This document shows, piece by piece, positions 1 to 11,109 of a DNA stretch of 64,000 nucleotides. The position numbers and the translations under genes were made by a program. Where the stretch lies: positions 4,851,587 to 4,915,586 of the forward strand of contig NW_025335468.1 of NCBI RefSeq assembly GCF_004798865.1, in the 5' to 3' direction. Below the pieces are notes generated by a model. That model ran no database searches and had not been told where the DNA came from. It saw nothing but the letters and a program-made list of their open reading frames with translations. The stretch comes from Varanus komodoensis. Its lineage: Eukaryota > Chordata > Lepidosauria > Squamata > Varanidae. The number at the start of each line of letters is the position of its first letter. Position 1 is the first letter of the stretch.

Positions 1-6
1 TAGTAA

Positions 7-36
7 TACATACATACATACATACATACATACATC
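7..36. repeat. (CATA)n microsatellite
   Basis: About seven tandem ACAT/CATA units at the left edge of the window. It sits about 110 bases upstream of the truncated L2 LINE and is not part of it. Confidence 0.9.
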
Positions 37-146
37 TCAAGAGGACTAAACTGCTTATATAAGGCTTGTTTCACATATGGATTTTCCTATACAAATACCA
101 CTTCTACATTTATATTGGGTCCACACTGTCCACACTTTGGGTCCAC

Positions 147-2633
147 ATGGATTTCAATCTCCATGCCGAGACTGGTCTGACCGGGGCGGCTCAGGACTTC
201 ATGGCCTCCATGATGGCCATGGGGCTGTCTCAACATGTCACCGGCCCAACCCATGAACGTGGACACACTCTGGACCTGGTTTTCTCGACGGGGCAGGAAG
301 AGGGTGGTCTGAGGGTGAGGAATTTATGTCTGACTCCCCTGTCATGGTCAGACCACTTCCTGGTGAGGTTTGTGCTTAAGAGCGACCTCTCCCTCTGCAA
401 GGGTGCGGACCCGATTGTGTGGGTCCGCACCCGGAGCCAGATGGATCCAGATGGATTCCTGAAGGCCCTGGGGGAGTTTCCGGCTGACAAGACTGGTGCT
501 CCTGTCACTCTGGTCGAACTGTGGAACGGGGAGATGACCAGGGCTGTGGACATGATCGCTCCTAAGCGTCCTCTCCCACCGGGCAGAGCCCATTCTTCCC
601 CTTGGTATACACCTGAATTGCGGGCGATGAAGCAGGTTGGGAGACGGCTAGAGCGTAGGTGGAGGAGGTCATGGGATGAATCTGACCAAACACACTTGAG
701 AGCCCATTATCGGGCCTATGCTGTGGCGGTGAGGACGGCAAAAAAGAGGTTTTTTTCCGTTTCCATTGCCTCCTCAAAATGCCGTCCAGCGGAGCTTTTT
801 CGAGTGGTGCAAGGCCTGGTTCTTCCAGGTCCTAAGAAAGATCTGGTTCCACCCTCAAAGGCCCGCTGTGACGGCTTTGCCATGCATTTCAGGGAGAAAA
901 TCGCTCAGATTCATCACGAGCTAGACACCACTAGTGAATCAGAGGTTTCTGGGGAGACACCAATGCTGCCGTCTGGTCCAGAATTATTGGATGAATTTCA
1001 GTTACTGCAGCCTGATGATGTGGACAAGGTGCTTGGACGAGTACATCCCACCACTTGCCTATTGGACCCTTGCCCGTCTTGGTTATTAAATAATTCCAAG
1101 CACGGGATTGGGACCTGGAACTTGGAAGTGGTTAACGCTTCTCTGAGGGAGGGTCGGGTGCCTGCCCCTTTAAAGGAGGCGGTAGTCCGACCGGTCCTGA
1201 AGAAAGCGTCACTGGATCCAGAGATGGCCACTAATTATAGACCAGTGGCCAACATCCCGTTTCTGGGCAAGGTGTTGGAGTGGGCGGTGGCGGGACAACT
1301 CCAAGCTCTCTTGGATGAAACTGATTATCTGGACCCATTTCAGTCCGGCTTCAGACCCAGGTACGGTCCTGAATCTGCCTTGGTCGCCCTGTACGATGAC
1401 CTGTGCAGGGAGAAGGACAGGGGGAGTGCGTCCCTGTTGGTTCTCCTGGACCTCTCAGCGGCTTTCGATACCATCGACCATGGTATCCTTCTGGATAGGC
1501 TAGCGGAATTGGGGGTTGGAGGCACTGCTTTGCAGTGGTTCCGCTCCTATCTCAATGGCCGATTCCAGAAAGTGGTGCTGGGGAACTATGGCTCTGTGCC
1601 ATGGCAGCTATGCCATGGAGTACCGCAGGGGTCCATTTTGTCCCCTTTGCTGTTTAACATCTACATGAAACCGCTGGGAGAGGTCATCAGGAGGTGTGGG
1701 CTGCGGAATCATCAGTACGCTGATGATACCCAGCTCTACCTCTCGTTTTCCACCAATCCAGGTGAGGCAGTGGCTGCACTGAACTGGTGCCTGGCCGAGG
1801 TAATGGGCTGGATGAGGGCCAATAAACTGAAGCTCAATCCAGACAAGACGGAGGTCCTGTTGGTTGGCGGATCGGGCTTCGGAGAGGGTGAATTGAACTT
1901 AGTCCTGAATGGGGTTGCACTCCCTCTTAGGGACAAGGTCCGCAGCCTGGGAGTGCTCCTCGACCCAGAGCTTTCACTGGAAGCTCAGGTGACAGCAGTG
2001 GCGAGGAGCGCTTTCCTTCAGCTTCGGCTGATCCATCAGCTGTGCCCCTACCTGGAGTACGACTGCCTGGTGACAGTGACACATGCGCGGGTGACTTCCC
2101 GCCTTGACTTCTGTAACGCGCTCTACGTGGGGCTACCCTTGAAGACGGTCCGGATACTTCAATTGGTTCAAAATAGAGCTGCCAGGCTGCTGACGGGGAC
2201 TGGGCGTTATGTTCACATGACTCCAGTCCTCCGTCAGCTTCACTGGCTGCCCATTGAAGCCCAGGCCCAATTCAAGGTGTTGGTTATGACCTATAAAGCC
2301 CTAAACGGCTTGAGTTCTGGTTACCTGAAGGAGCGCTTGCATCCATATATGCCCGCCCACCCCTTGAGATCTGCGGGAGAGGCCCTTCTCCGGGAACCCT
2401 CCGTGAAAGAAATTAGGAGGGTAGGTACTCAGAGGAGGGCTTTCTCTGCGGTGGCGCCCAATCTATGGAATGCGCTCCCCAGAGAGGTCCGCCTGGTGCT
2501 GTCGTTATTTGTTTTTCGGCGCCAGGTGAAGACCTTTTTATTTAAACATTTTAATTGTCAATATTATTTGCTTATTTTATCTGGCCAGGGTGACTTATTT
2601 TATATTGTTAATTTGTTATGTATTATAGTTTAA
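147..2633 (+). CDS. L2 ORF2 remnant: endonuclease C-terminus plus reverse transcriptase
   Basis: The open frame extends upstream to base 66, but residues before MDFNLHAET look like flanking sequence. The protein would nick DNA and copy its own RNA at the target site. Numbering from the base-66 methionine, the endonuclease end is visible as HTLDLVFSTG (about residue 67) and WSDHFLVRF (about residue 93). The RT motifs follow: NYRPVANIPFLGKVLE (about 390), LDLSAAFDTIDHGILLDRL (about 460), GVPQGSILSPLLFN (about 515) and the catalytic YADD at bases 1716-1727. The C-terminal tail ends in FRRQVKTFLF and has no RNase H. The frame is uninterrupted, but the copy lacks the endonuclease N-terminus and any ORF1, so it cannot move by itself. 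It is not a host gene. Confidence 0.88.
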   Translation: MDFNLHAETGLTGAAQDFMASMMAMGLSQHVTGPTHERGHTLDLVFSTGQEEGGLRVRNLCLTPLSWSDHFLVRFVLKSDLSLCKGADPIVWVRTRSQMDPDGFLKALGEFPADKTGAPVTLVELWNGEMTRAVDMIAPKRPLPPGRAHSSPWYTPELRAMKQVGRRLERRWRRSWDESDQTHLRAHYRAYAVAVRTAKKRFFSVSIASSKCRPAELFRVVQGLVLPGPKKDLVPPSKARCDGFAMHFREKIAQIHHELDTTSESEVSGETPMLPSGPELLDEFQLLQPDDVDKVLGRVHPTTCLLDPCPSWLLNNSKHGIGTWNLEVVNASLREGRVPAPLKEAVVRPVLKKASLDPEMATNYRPVANIPFLGKVLEWAVAGQLQALLDETDYLDPFQSGFRPRYGPESALVALYDDLCREKDRGSASLLVLLDLSAAFDTIDHGILLDRLAELGVGGTALQWFRSYLNGRFQKVVLGNYGSVPWQLCHGVPQGSILSPLLFNIYMKPLGEVIRRCGLRNHQYADDTQLYLSFSTNPGEAVAALNWCLAEVMGWMRANKLKLNPDKTEVLLVGGSGFGEGELNLVLNGVALPLRDKVRSLGVLLDPELSLEAQVTAVARSAFLQLRLIHQLCPYLEYDCLVTVTHARVTSRLDFCNALYVGLPLKTVRILQLVQNRAARLLTGTGRYVHMTPVLRQLHWLPIEAQAQFKVLVMTYKALNGLSSGYLKERLHPYMPAHPLRSAGEALLREPSVKEIRRVGTQRRAFSAVAPNLWNALPREVRLVLSLFVFRRQVKTFLFKHFNCQYYLLILSGQGDLFYIVNLLCIIV

Positions 2634-2646
2634 TTTCATGTTGTGA

Positions 2647-2677
2647 GCCGCCCCGAGGCTTCGGCGAATGGGGCGGC
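2647..2677 (+). other. 3'-terminal hairpin of the L2 LINE
   Basis: GCCGCCCC (2647-2654) pairs perfectly with GGGGCGGC (2670-2677) around a 15-base loop, just before the AT-rich tail. In L2-type LINEs a 3' stem-loop is the likely recognition site for the element's own reverse transcriptase. The same hairpin, with one change, is present at 35,670-35,700. Confidence 0.75.
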
Positions 2678-2704
2678 ATAGAAATGTTTTAAATAAATAA
2701 AATA

Positions 2705-4445
2705 AATACATATTGTATACATGCAGGCTTCCTCTGGGTATCAGTGTGAAATTGGCTTAGTTTATTTCAGTGGGATAGTTTGGATAAATCTGCTTGTGTT
2801 ATGCCTGCGTTATACCTGCTGGAGTTACTTGATGACATAAATGAGTCTGTGAGCATGAGCAGGAATTGTCATGGTGAAGTCACAAATAATAATTACTAAA
2901 CGTGCTCAGCTTCTGAAGTGTATAATTAAAAGTCCCAGCCCTTCTGGAACAGGATGATCAAGTTTTAATGAAAACTGCATTAAAAATGAAAGGAGCACAT
3001 AGTTTTCAGAAGCGAAGATGATAATTTGGGTGGTGTTTATGGTTCAAGTAAAAAAGCTTTTGTTCTGCACACAACCTGGGGAGAATGCTATCAGTTTTAA
3101 AAGTCTAATCGTGGAAAGTACATTCCTCCTCTGGGATTTAGCGCCCTGAGATATTTTGCAGAGATAGGGCTACATTGTTTCAAACTGTTTCATAGCTTAT
3201 AAACTGAAGAAAAATAAAAGGAAATGAAATACAAATAAAGTACTGCATTCCTCAGGAACCAGTCAGCAATTTATCCACAACACAAAATGTTATTAGTGTT
3301 TTGGGCAACTTAAGGGAGTATTCCGTGTTCACAGCTTGTTAAGAAGTGTGTGGGCATGCGAAGACTTTTATTTGCAAAAAACAAAAGCAGTATATTGCAT
3401 ACAATTAATTTCATATATTTCACTTGCGTATTCAAAAGCCACATGTGCAGTGTAGTGAGACAGCCTATGTGTGTCCTCATCCTTTGCCAGCTAGCTGTTT
3501 TTATATATTAAAGGCTTTGAAAAATGAGGAGCTGGGCCACAGCAGTCCTTTCAGTAAGAAATGGTTTTGGTGTAAGGAAATCTGTACTATTCAGTCACTG
3601 AATTCTGAAATAGACTGGCACATGCCTATAATAGAAGGTTTTCTGTCCATTCCAAAAATTATATTGGTTTTTTTCATGCTTTCCACTACATGTTAATAGC
3701 TATACCAAAATCTGCTTTTGTCCAATCAGTATAGTCTGTGCTAACTTGTGATTGTCCATATTCCTATAATATATGCAAGTGAGTTAAGGGTTTTTTTCCC
3801 AGATTTTCCATGCCTCTGAAACTCTTGAAGAGAAGTCTTGGACACCATTTAAAATGTTACAAATATGCCATGGGAGCTACTTTTCCATGGGTTAAAATGG
3901 AAATGTTTTAAAATATTTTTAAAATGTTTAAAGAAGAACAGTTGTATGGGCTGTGCCCATCATATTGGTCTGTAACATGAAATGTATGCACTTATCCACC
4001 TAAGTATTTTTGCTTTTTCTTTCATTTTTTATTGATTCACAATAACCACTTTTAAGAAAGTTATAACTTTTATTATGATAAATCACAATACTGAAGTAAA
4101 GTACCAGATTGCACAAAATAGCCAGCAAAGTTATAATAACTAAAAGATGACCACTTCTGTGTACTCCTAGCCCATGTTTGCAGTTAAAGTGCAGAAAGAA
4201 CTGGTAGTAGAAAGGGGTGCTTAAGCCTTTCTATGAAATGCCCAGTGAGGCTGAAGGGTTAACCACCCCCACCAGATTTCCCTTGCAGATTGCACTTTCT
4301 GTTGTACCGGAACTCTCAGTTTATCCTGCAGTGTCTAATTCATTCTTCAGATGCCTATCAATTTAGCCTGTTCTGTGCATGCTGGGGTATTAGGGTGGGT
4401 CAAACCATTTGACCATGTCCATATGTTAACATAACCACAGAATGG
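2705..4445. other. Unassigned AT-rich sequence
   Basis: No gene, splice-flanked exon or recognisable repeat was seen. The 90-residue open frame at 3424-3696 has no family features. Confidence 0.5.
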
Positions 4446-4530
4446 CTGGATTCACACAGCATGAAAAGCCACAGTGCAGGTTGTGTGTGGGTTGTTACTG
4501 AATTGTGGGTTATGGCGTGTGAACCCAGCT
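4446..4530. mobile_element. Short inverted-repeat element, GGTTCACACA family
   Basis: It opens with CTGGATTCACACAGCATG and closes with GCGTGTGAACCCAG, which are imperfect inverted repeats. It contains the ACCCAC/GTGGGTT words shared with copies near 11.1, 37.8 and 60.9 kb. A diverged continuation may run to about 4690. Confidence 0.45.
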
Positions 4531-5058
4531 GGTCTAACAAAAATGTCTTATTAATCATAGACAGGCATTACTTGTTTTAGCATTAAACTGTAGGTTGTTC
4601 ATCAGTTACAAACTATGGTTTATCAGCAGAGCTGAGTTCACAACATCCCATGATTAAATGATATCCCATACTCAAAACATACTCTGGTTTGCACTGTTGT
4701 AAAAATTTCTATTTTTAAACAAGTTCAATTTCTGTCACTTTTAAAATGTTACTGAATGTCCCAGATCTGTTTCAGGCACATCCTTCTTCGAAAACTTGAT
4801 AGTGTTTTAAGGGTTTAGTAAATTAATATTTTTAAATTTTATTCTCATACATTCTTTTAAGCATTTGGAAAATAAATCTGGGCTTTTCATCATCCCAAAA
4901 TCCAATTGCTTCACAATGCCATCACAAGTACTCCACCCCAAATATATCTTTGTTGATATAATTATCTAGGCTTGCAGGAACCTGATTCAGACACACATAA
5001 AACTGCCATTGCTGTGGCATACAAACAGGAAGAAGTTGCATCCTACCAAGTTGTTTCA

Positions 5059-5180
5059 GAGGGCGAGCCGTGCTAGTCTGTTATAGCAAAAACAACAAAG
5101 AGTTTTGTGGCACTTTAAAGACCACAGCAATTGTCATAACCTTGTGCCAGAAATAAATTTGTTAGTCCTTAAGTGCCATG
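5059..5180 (+). repeat. Dispersed repeat with GTGGCACTTTAAAGAC arm
   Basis: It carries AGCCGTGCTAGTCTG, then GTGGCACTTTAAAGAC, and later the complement-like AATAAATTTGTTAGTCCTTA before AGTGCCA. This layout matches a repeat very common in reptile genomes; I recall it possibly as Penelope-related, but this is unsure. A second copy lies at about 24,325-24,440. Confidence 0.55.
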
Positions 5181-5755
5181 TTTGCCAAGAAGTTGTATCA
5201 AGAACAGGCAGTCACTAGTCAGCTTGACTCCAAATGACTCCAAATTAAATACATGAAGGAAATGCTCTTTACTGAAGAAGCATCCATTAGAAAATATGCT
5301 GGCTCAAATCCAGACAGCAGGGATCAGGTGTGCACTGCCTTTCCCATCCTCCTACCTCAGTGGCTCTCCACAAAGTATATTGTGAGAGTTGGGGGACCTT
5401 GTTCAATGGGGTGGGTTATGGCACAGGACTGGGGGAATAAGGGGGTGTTGTTGAACAGAGGGATATTTCAGGCATTGGAGCTTTCATTTTGCTCACCCTC
5501 TCTGTTTTATATCCCTGTCCATGATGGCCTTTGATCTTCCCAACTCTACCAGCTCAACCAAGTCCACCCACCATTGCTTATTGCTCTTATACTGATCTCA
5601 CTCGACACACCCTTTGGATCCCTACTCAAAATCCACCCTTTCAAACTCTGAGTTAATCCCCTGCCCCAGGCAGGGCCTAAGTACGTGCCACTGATGCACT
5701 TAAGTGCATGTTAAATTGACCCCTCACATCTCCCCACAACCTCCAGTCCTCATTC

Positions 5756-5812
5756 TTAGAAACATAGAAAAAAAGTGAATCAGAAGGGGCCTCCCAGGCC
5801 ATCCATGTGTTC
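5756..5812 (-). mobile_element. CR1 LINE 3'-end fragment
   Basis: TAGAAACATAGAAA followed by CAGAAGGGGCCTCCCAGG matches the start of the minus-strand CR1 at 34.68 kb, meaning the 3' end of the element. Only about 60 bases remain. Confidence 0.6.
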
Positions 5813-5927
5813 TATTGGTGATATGGAAGCCACATCCCTATGGCAAGATCCCATGTTACTGTGATGTGTGTCGGAATAATAGAACCCAATGAGGAGCCCA
5901 ATCATCCGCTCTCTTCTCTTTTTGTAG

Positions 5928-6063
5928 CAGCAGTGGGCAACTTGTGGTCCTTCCGATGCCTTGGCCTACAATTCCCATCATCCCTAGCCAGCACAGCCAA
6001 TCATGAGAGTTGACAGGAGTTATAGGACAAAGCATCTGGAGGAACACAAGTTGCCCAGTCCTG
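5928..6063. mobile_element. Palindromic hAT-like MITE
   Basis: The ends are CAGCAGTGGGCAACTTGTGG and the inverse of CACAAGTTGCCCAGTCCTG, and the interior has CTACAATTCCCATCATCCC. The whole 136-bp unit folds back on itself. The CAG...CTG ends are typical of hAT-type nonautonomous elements. The 8-bp flanks (TTTTGTAG / TACTGTAT) match at only 5 of 8 positions. Confidence 0.65.
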
Positions 6064-6249
6064 TACTGTATGTTGTTTTATTGAATAATGTCGGCTTAGT
6101 GGTTTGAAGTTATGGAAATCAAATGTGTACTTTAAGTTGCAAAAACTAGAAGTTGCTAAAGGAAAATGCCTACAACTGGTAATGTAACTAGATTCTCTCC
6201 ATGAGAAGCACTATCCTTCCATAATATTACAATCACAAGGAAACATCCA

Positions 6250-6432
6250 TAACGAAGTGCAAGAGCACATGCTTTGCACGCGCAAGATCTTAGGTATAAT
6301 CCATGTTGGCAGTTCTAAGAAGGAGCTTTTTCTGCCCTTGACTCTGGAAAGCTTCTGCCAGTCAATTGAAGGCACTGGCCTTAAATGGGCCAAATGTTTA
6401 ATGCAGTATATGGCAGCTTGATAAGTTCTTGC
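6250..6432 (+). mobile_element. tRNA-derived squamate SINE
   Basis: The head AGAGCACATGCTTTGCACGC with a degenerate B-box (GGTATAATCC) is tRNA-like. The body contains the phrases GGAAAGCTTCTGCCAGTCA and GCAGTATATGGCAGCTTGAT, expected in this SINE before its CATAAGTTCTT tail. It belongs to a different family from the Sauria-type SINEs. A second partial copy is at about 22.2 kb. Confidence 0.6.
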
Positions 6433-7099
6433 CCACAAACACCACAGGCTGAGGCAAAGTCCCACAGGTCTAGCTGTCATCCATTTTTCTGCGTTTGCTC
6501 TGTGCACTCTGCAAGCACATTGCTGAGCAGCAAAGCCCTTGCCGGGCAGCAGTCCTCTGCACGTGTAATTTGGCTGGACCTACTTCTGAGTAAACATGCA
6601 TGGGCTTGGCTGTAACTTTCTATTTGTGTGCATATCGCCTCAAAGTCTGGATCCAGTCCAACCCCCGCTGAAATCAAGGGAAGCTTTTCCACCCATTTCA
6701 TACTAAAGAATATAAATTACTTTATCTGAGCACCTCCCTCTTCCTGTTCTCTTTCTCCTTTTCCCTCCCAAGGCAGAGAAGCCTGATTATCTCCAAGTCA
6801 CTGGTAAAGAGTGCGGTGGCTGCACTATGCAAAAGACTGAGTTGATGCCAGACCAGTTATTTTGAATGCCAAGTCCCTCCATCCTGCTGAACTGGGGCCA
6901 TCTTAAACTCTGGGGCTCTGTCCTTTCCGCTAAGCTGAACGATGCCTTTAGCCACATATCGGCTGCACATTTTCCACTCTGGTCGGGACAAGACAGGCTG
7001 GGTGCAGCTGATTCTGGCAGGATAAACACCTTGCCAGACAGCCGCAAGCTTTCTGAGGGGTGGCTTGTGCTGCACACAGGCGTTGGTTTGTTTCCCTGC
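6433..7099. other. Unassigned sequence upstream of the CpG-rich stretch
   Basis: It contains a motif (CTTCTGAGTAAACATGCATGG at 6587-6607) of a dispersed family also seen near 53.5, 55.9, 57.2 and 60.6 kb. Overlapping open frames on both strands (6787-7328) show no protein features. Confidence 0.4.
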
Positions 7100-7129
7100 T
7101 GAAAAGCCAGGTTGGTAATCGTTTCCCTT

Positions 7130-7765
7130 TCCCACAGAGAGAGAGAGAGGACAAACCACACTCAGAGAAGAGCACCGACACCGTTTTCTTCCTCCTGGGA
7201 TCCAAAGGGCCTCCCAGAAAGGACGGAAAACCAAACTGCGCCCGCTCTGCAGCTTCCGCAGGCCGGGGCTTGCTCCGGTTTTGCATCGCTGCGCCAGGTG
7301 TCAGCAGAGATAGCAGCTCCTGCGACATGCTCCGCGCTCGCAGCTTCTGGTTATATAGTAACCTGTTGCTTTAGCCACAGCTCCACCTCTCTCTCTCCTC
7401 CCACTGCCGCGCCAAGAAGCCCTTCCACCTGCCCTCAGAGAGGCTCGAAAGTCTGAACTGGGAGAAAGACAAAACCAGAAAGAGGGCAAGGAGCGAGGCG
7501 CAGCTCTCGCCCTCGGCCCTTCAGCTCCTGGGCAGCGATCCTCATTCGGGGAGCAGCGCTTTGCCGAGGGTACCGGACGCGGACGCCTGGCGGGGGGCGA
7601 GGATGGCAGGAAGCCTGGACTAGGAGGGAAGGAGCGGAAAGGGTTAGAGCTGTCGGGAGCCTGGAAATTCGAGCCGATTCTTCTGAGCAAAGGTGACTTG
7701 TCCCCTGTTTGATTTTTCAATCTTTCTTCTCCCCCGCGGTTGACAGAACGCCGCCAAAGAAGCTT
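7130..7765 (+). promoter_or_regulatory. CpG-rich promoter candidate
   Basis: This is the richest CpG cluster in unique-looking sequence in the left half of the window, with dense CG dinucleotides between about 7220 and 7640 and again at 7735-7792. Vertebrate CpG islands usually mark promoters and first exons. A TATATA box lies at its left side (7351). The only start codon noted near 7602 gives a very short frame, so any first exon here would be untranslated. AGCAAAG followed by GTGACT near 7690 is a weak possible splice donor. Strand is uncertain, and + is chosen only because candidate exons downstream are on +. A CpG-rich repeat remnant is the alternative. Confidence 0.45.
7351..7357 (+). 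promoter_or_regulatory. TATA-like box
   Basis: TTATATAG inside the CpG-rich stretch, with GC-rich sequence about 30-100 bases downstream. The core is nearly self-complementary, so it does not settle the direction. Confidence 0.3.
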
Positions 7766-8551
7766 TTGCAGAGCTAAGGAAGTGCGCGCGCCTTCCTTGT
7801 CTCTTTGGAAAAGGGAGTGCTATTGGTAAAATACAGCTCTGGCCGAAGTTAAATATAGAAATTAGAGGGAAAGGGCAGGATTTTCTCAGTGTGCCTTGGG
7901 TGACTTCACACGAAAGATCCAGTCGAGAATGTTTTCCAGACAAGGAAAATCTCTTGGGCTATAACTAAAAGTCGGAATGCCCAATTTTTAGTCCTGGCAT
8001 TTTTTCTGTTTGCTTGCAGCTTGGTGAAATGGCCCTCAAATTCCCATTTATGGAACATCGTTGCTCTTGTTTTTAACTTAGTGAACTCATATTCTGAACA
8101 GCAGGTTGAAGTCTTGGCAGGGTGCTGGTGTGCCTATATGTTTAAGAGAAAATGCTGGTTCTACTTTTTCTGTGAGTCCTGCTAGAGGAAGGCTCTCTGA
8201 AATGTTGCCTGACCTAGGGAGTAATTGCTGCATTGTCAGAGAAATAGAACAGTTGGATGTACGTCTTCTTTGGCTTTAATTAGGATAATTTGGAGTTGTG
8301 TTCAACAGCAGGACTGTTCATCCATGCTGAATAACTGCCTGAGAGTGAAAACAGCGCTGAGCTAATTCCAAGTTACTTTGCAAGGTTGTGTGGAAGGACT
8401 TTTCTTTCTTAACCTTTAGTACTCTGGAAGTAGTTGCCAAGTGAAAAGTACATGCATGCAGTATCGTTTATAAATGACACACCTGCATAAATTATACTTT
8501 CTGCCCTTCACAATCATTGCCTATATGTATTTTGTGGATATAATATAGAAT

Positions 8552-8573
8552 TGACGTCTACAGTTAGACGTCA
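8552..8573. promoter_or_regulatory. Palindromic pair of CRE-like sites
   Basis: TGACGTCTA and TAGACGTCA are perfect inverse copies separated by CAGT. Each arm holds a 7-of-8 match to the CREB/ATF site TGACGTCA. It lies about 0.8 kb from the CpG-rich stretch. Function is unproven. Confidence 0.35.
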
Positions 8574-11109
8574 TTCAAAGCTTAGACTCATTACAGGTAT
8601 TTGTGAATTTGTGTCAGTGCACAAAATGAAAAGTATGGAGAGGCTTAAAGAGTTTGTCCAGAGGTGAAAGCTGTTTCTTTCATCCAAAGTTTTTTTGCCA
8701 AATCGTATCAGGCCAGATTCCCTGAGCCAAGAGTACAGGTTAAAGCTGTATATTCTAGATCACGGCTGAATTTCAGATATCTGATCTGAATTACGCATGA
8801 ATGCCTGAATTCTCTGTCTGTCAACCATGAAGCTGCCATGTCAATAGCCTGCCATGTAAACAAGAGTTTTGCTTATCCAACCTTCTCTGTTTGTCACTTG
8901 TTCAGAGTATTTGCATAAATGTGATTATCTTTTCTTTGTGTGAACTAGTTCTTTAATTGCCTAGAGGAGAGGATGGTCCATTTAAAAGTCCCAGTTGACT
9001 TCTATTTTAGGTTAAAGGGACCTGTTATAAAACATGAGGTTGGAATCTGTTGACATGATTATGAAAATGCAATTGGAAATCTCAGCAGAGCCGACCCACA
9101 GTGAAACCAAGCTCCTGGCCCCTTGTGCCGATGTTTGCAAGCCAAAATTGCACAGCTGGGGGCCGAGTTGTGCAGCCTTTTTTTTACATCCATTTGTTGC
9201 TGGTGCAGCTAGGAAGGGGGGCAGGCAAAAGGCCCATGGGAAAGGGCCCACAAGATCACTTCTGGCTGTCCAAACACTGAAGCAGCATGGGAAGAAGTTA
9301 CCTGCCCCCAAGAAGCTTGTGGAACTTTAAAGACAAACTTTTCTCTTCTGCCATAAGCGTTCAGGGATGGTTCAGCCGATGTGTGCTCTGTTCACCCCAG
9401 ACTGAGGTCTGAGGGTCACTCATCATGTGTCCAATGAAGTAAGCTCTAGTCCATGCCAAGGCATGTCAAACTAAAAGTGATACTCTTGGCTGCTTTTGTC
9501 TGGAAGCGGCTTTGGTGCCACCGCAATCACATGATGGGTATCTCATGGGAACTAAAGACACATCTTGTTGTGTGATAAACGCTGCCTTCCAACAGGCCAA
9601 GGTGACAACAAACAAATGGCTTACCAGTTGGTTATATACACAACATGGAAAAGAACAACCTGCTCAGAGCTCATCGGAATCCACTTGCTGAGTCTTGCCT
9701 CAGTCATTCACATAATCCACTCACTCATGATGTGTGGTGTCTCTATGCCTAGAAAATGTTTTTATGTTGATGGGTGGGGCATCAATTCCCAAAATGAATA
9801 GCTTTTCTGCTAATAAGAAACATCATAAATCACAAGAGCAATTTGAACTGGCAGAGTCTTGAGGTGAACCTCCTTGCTATGATATCAACTGGATCAGAAC
9901 CAGGACCTGGGGCTGAGGCCTCTGGGCAGAGGGGAGTGTAATCCTGCAATGATGAAAGCCAGAGTGAGCTTCTGGACAAAATCTTGGACCCACCCAGCGT
10001 GTATTAAAGCCCTTGCTCAGTCTTGGAGTTCCTGGAAGGCTTTGACAAATGAAATGTTTGTTTTTGTTTCTTTTTAAACCTCTGGACTTCCTCCATAAAA
10101 TAGGAGTGTAAATGACTTCACCAGCATTTTTATGTGCCTAATTGAGATAAGTACTCTAAATCTATTTGCATGTCAGACAAATAGATGCCCGTGGACATTT
10201 ATATTCTCAGCCTGACCAATCTTGTCCTTCTTTTAAGACATACTATATGAAATGTCAAAGAAGTATTTGAGTAATGTTTACCTCCTTAGTTTTTACACCA
10301 AGCTTTTATGACAGTTTTGCTTGGCCAGGCTAACATCTAGAAACATTACTGAAAAAGGCAACGTTTTCATTGGAGTCCTGCAACTGCTAGAGTGGGACTT
10401 TGAGAAAATGATGAGTGATCATCCAATTCATGATGCCATCAGGGGACTGATAAATCTGGAGAATGGAATTTAAATGGAGCAACACCACTACAAACCATTA
10501 AGGGCTAAAAAGAGGCCATACTTTACATGCACATCTACCAGCGATGTTTTGTTTCTTATTTAGGTTTGGGGCCCAACCAGATTGTGACTTTCACATGGGG
10601 AGGCTTTTAAGATCCAAACTGGAGCCCCTCCACCTACTCGAAAGTTAACACTGAAAATTACATGTAGCTACCAGAGATGGATGTAAAGTAATGTCTGTGT
10701 CTAGTCAGTTGTGTTTACTATTTTCTGCATGTCCCAGACTTGTCTTGAAAAGGGGAGCAGAGATTAAGCTGGTCCAACCACTGCTGGGTTGTTTCCAGAT
10801 GGAGACCCCCAGCACTTCCCATAATCGTTCTTCTGCTAAGCACTAAATGGCAACTGAGCATCAATACATCTGGGGTGTAGCAATGTTTGGGATGTGTACA
10901 TTTCACCGTATTGTTCATACAGTGGGCAAGCCTTGGACACAGAGGTAGTGTTGTCTGTTCCCTTTTTACAGCCCTCATTAGCCTCCTAACTTTTTAGCAT
11001 CCTGTTCTGTGTGAGAGTGAATGTGTGTGCAGAGGGAACAACAGTTTTTGTTTTGTACAATATTTGAGGCAGAGGAACTCTTTAAAAAAAGGCTTTAAGA
11101 AACATTGCT
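8574..11109. other. Unassigned intergenic or intronic sequence
   Basis: No gene, exon or confident repeat was recognised. Short open frames at 9012-9330, 9565-9801 and 10718-10978 have no family features. Confidence 0.45.

Larger units (their letters stand above)
147..2704 (+). mobile_element. L2-clade LINE, 5'-truncated, otherwise open
   Basis: Non-LTR retrotransposon copy. Recognisable protein homology begins near base 147, inside the C-terminal part of the apurinic-type endonuclease, so the 5' UTR and most of the endonuclease are missing. It then runs through the reverse transcriptase to a 3' UTR that ends in a GC hairpin and an AAATAAATAAAATAAAT tail. The AAATAAA tail and the GCCGCCCC/GGGGCGGC hairpin recur in a second copy at 35.5-35.7 kb. 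Truncation at the 5' end is the usual product of target-primed reverse transcription. The lack of internal stops over about 2.4 kb points to a recent insertion. Clear target duplications were not found. CR1 is the main alternative clade, but the wording of the RT core (LVLLDLSAAFDTIDH, WFRSYL) fits L2 better. Confidence 0.88.
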
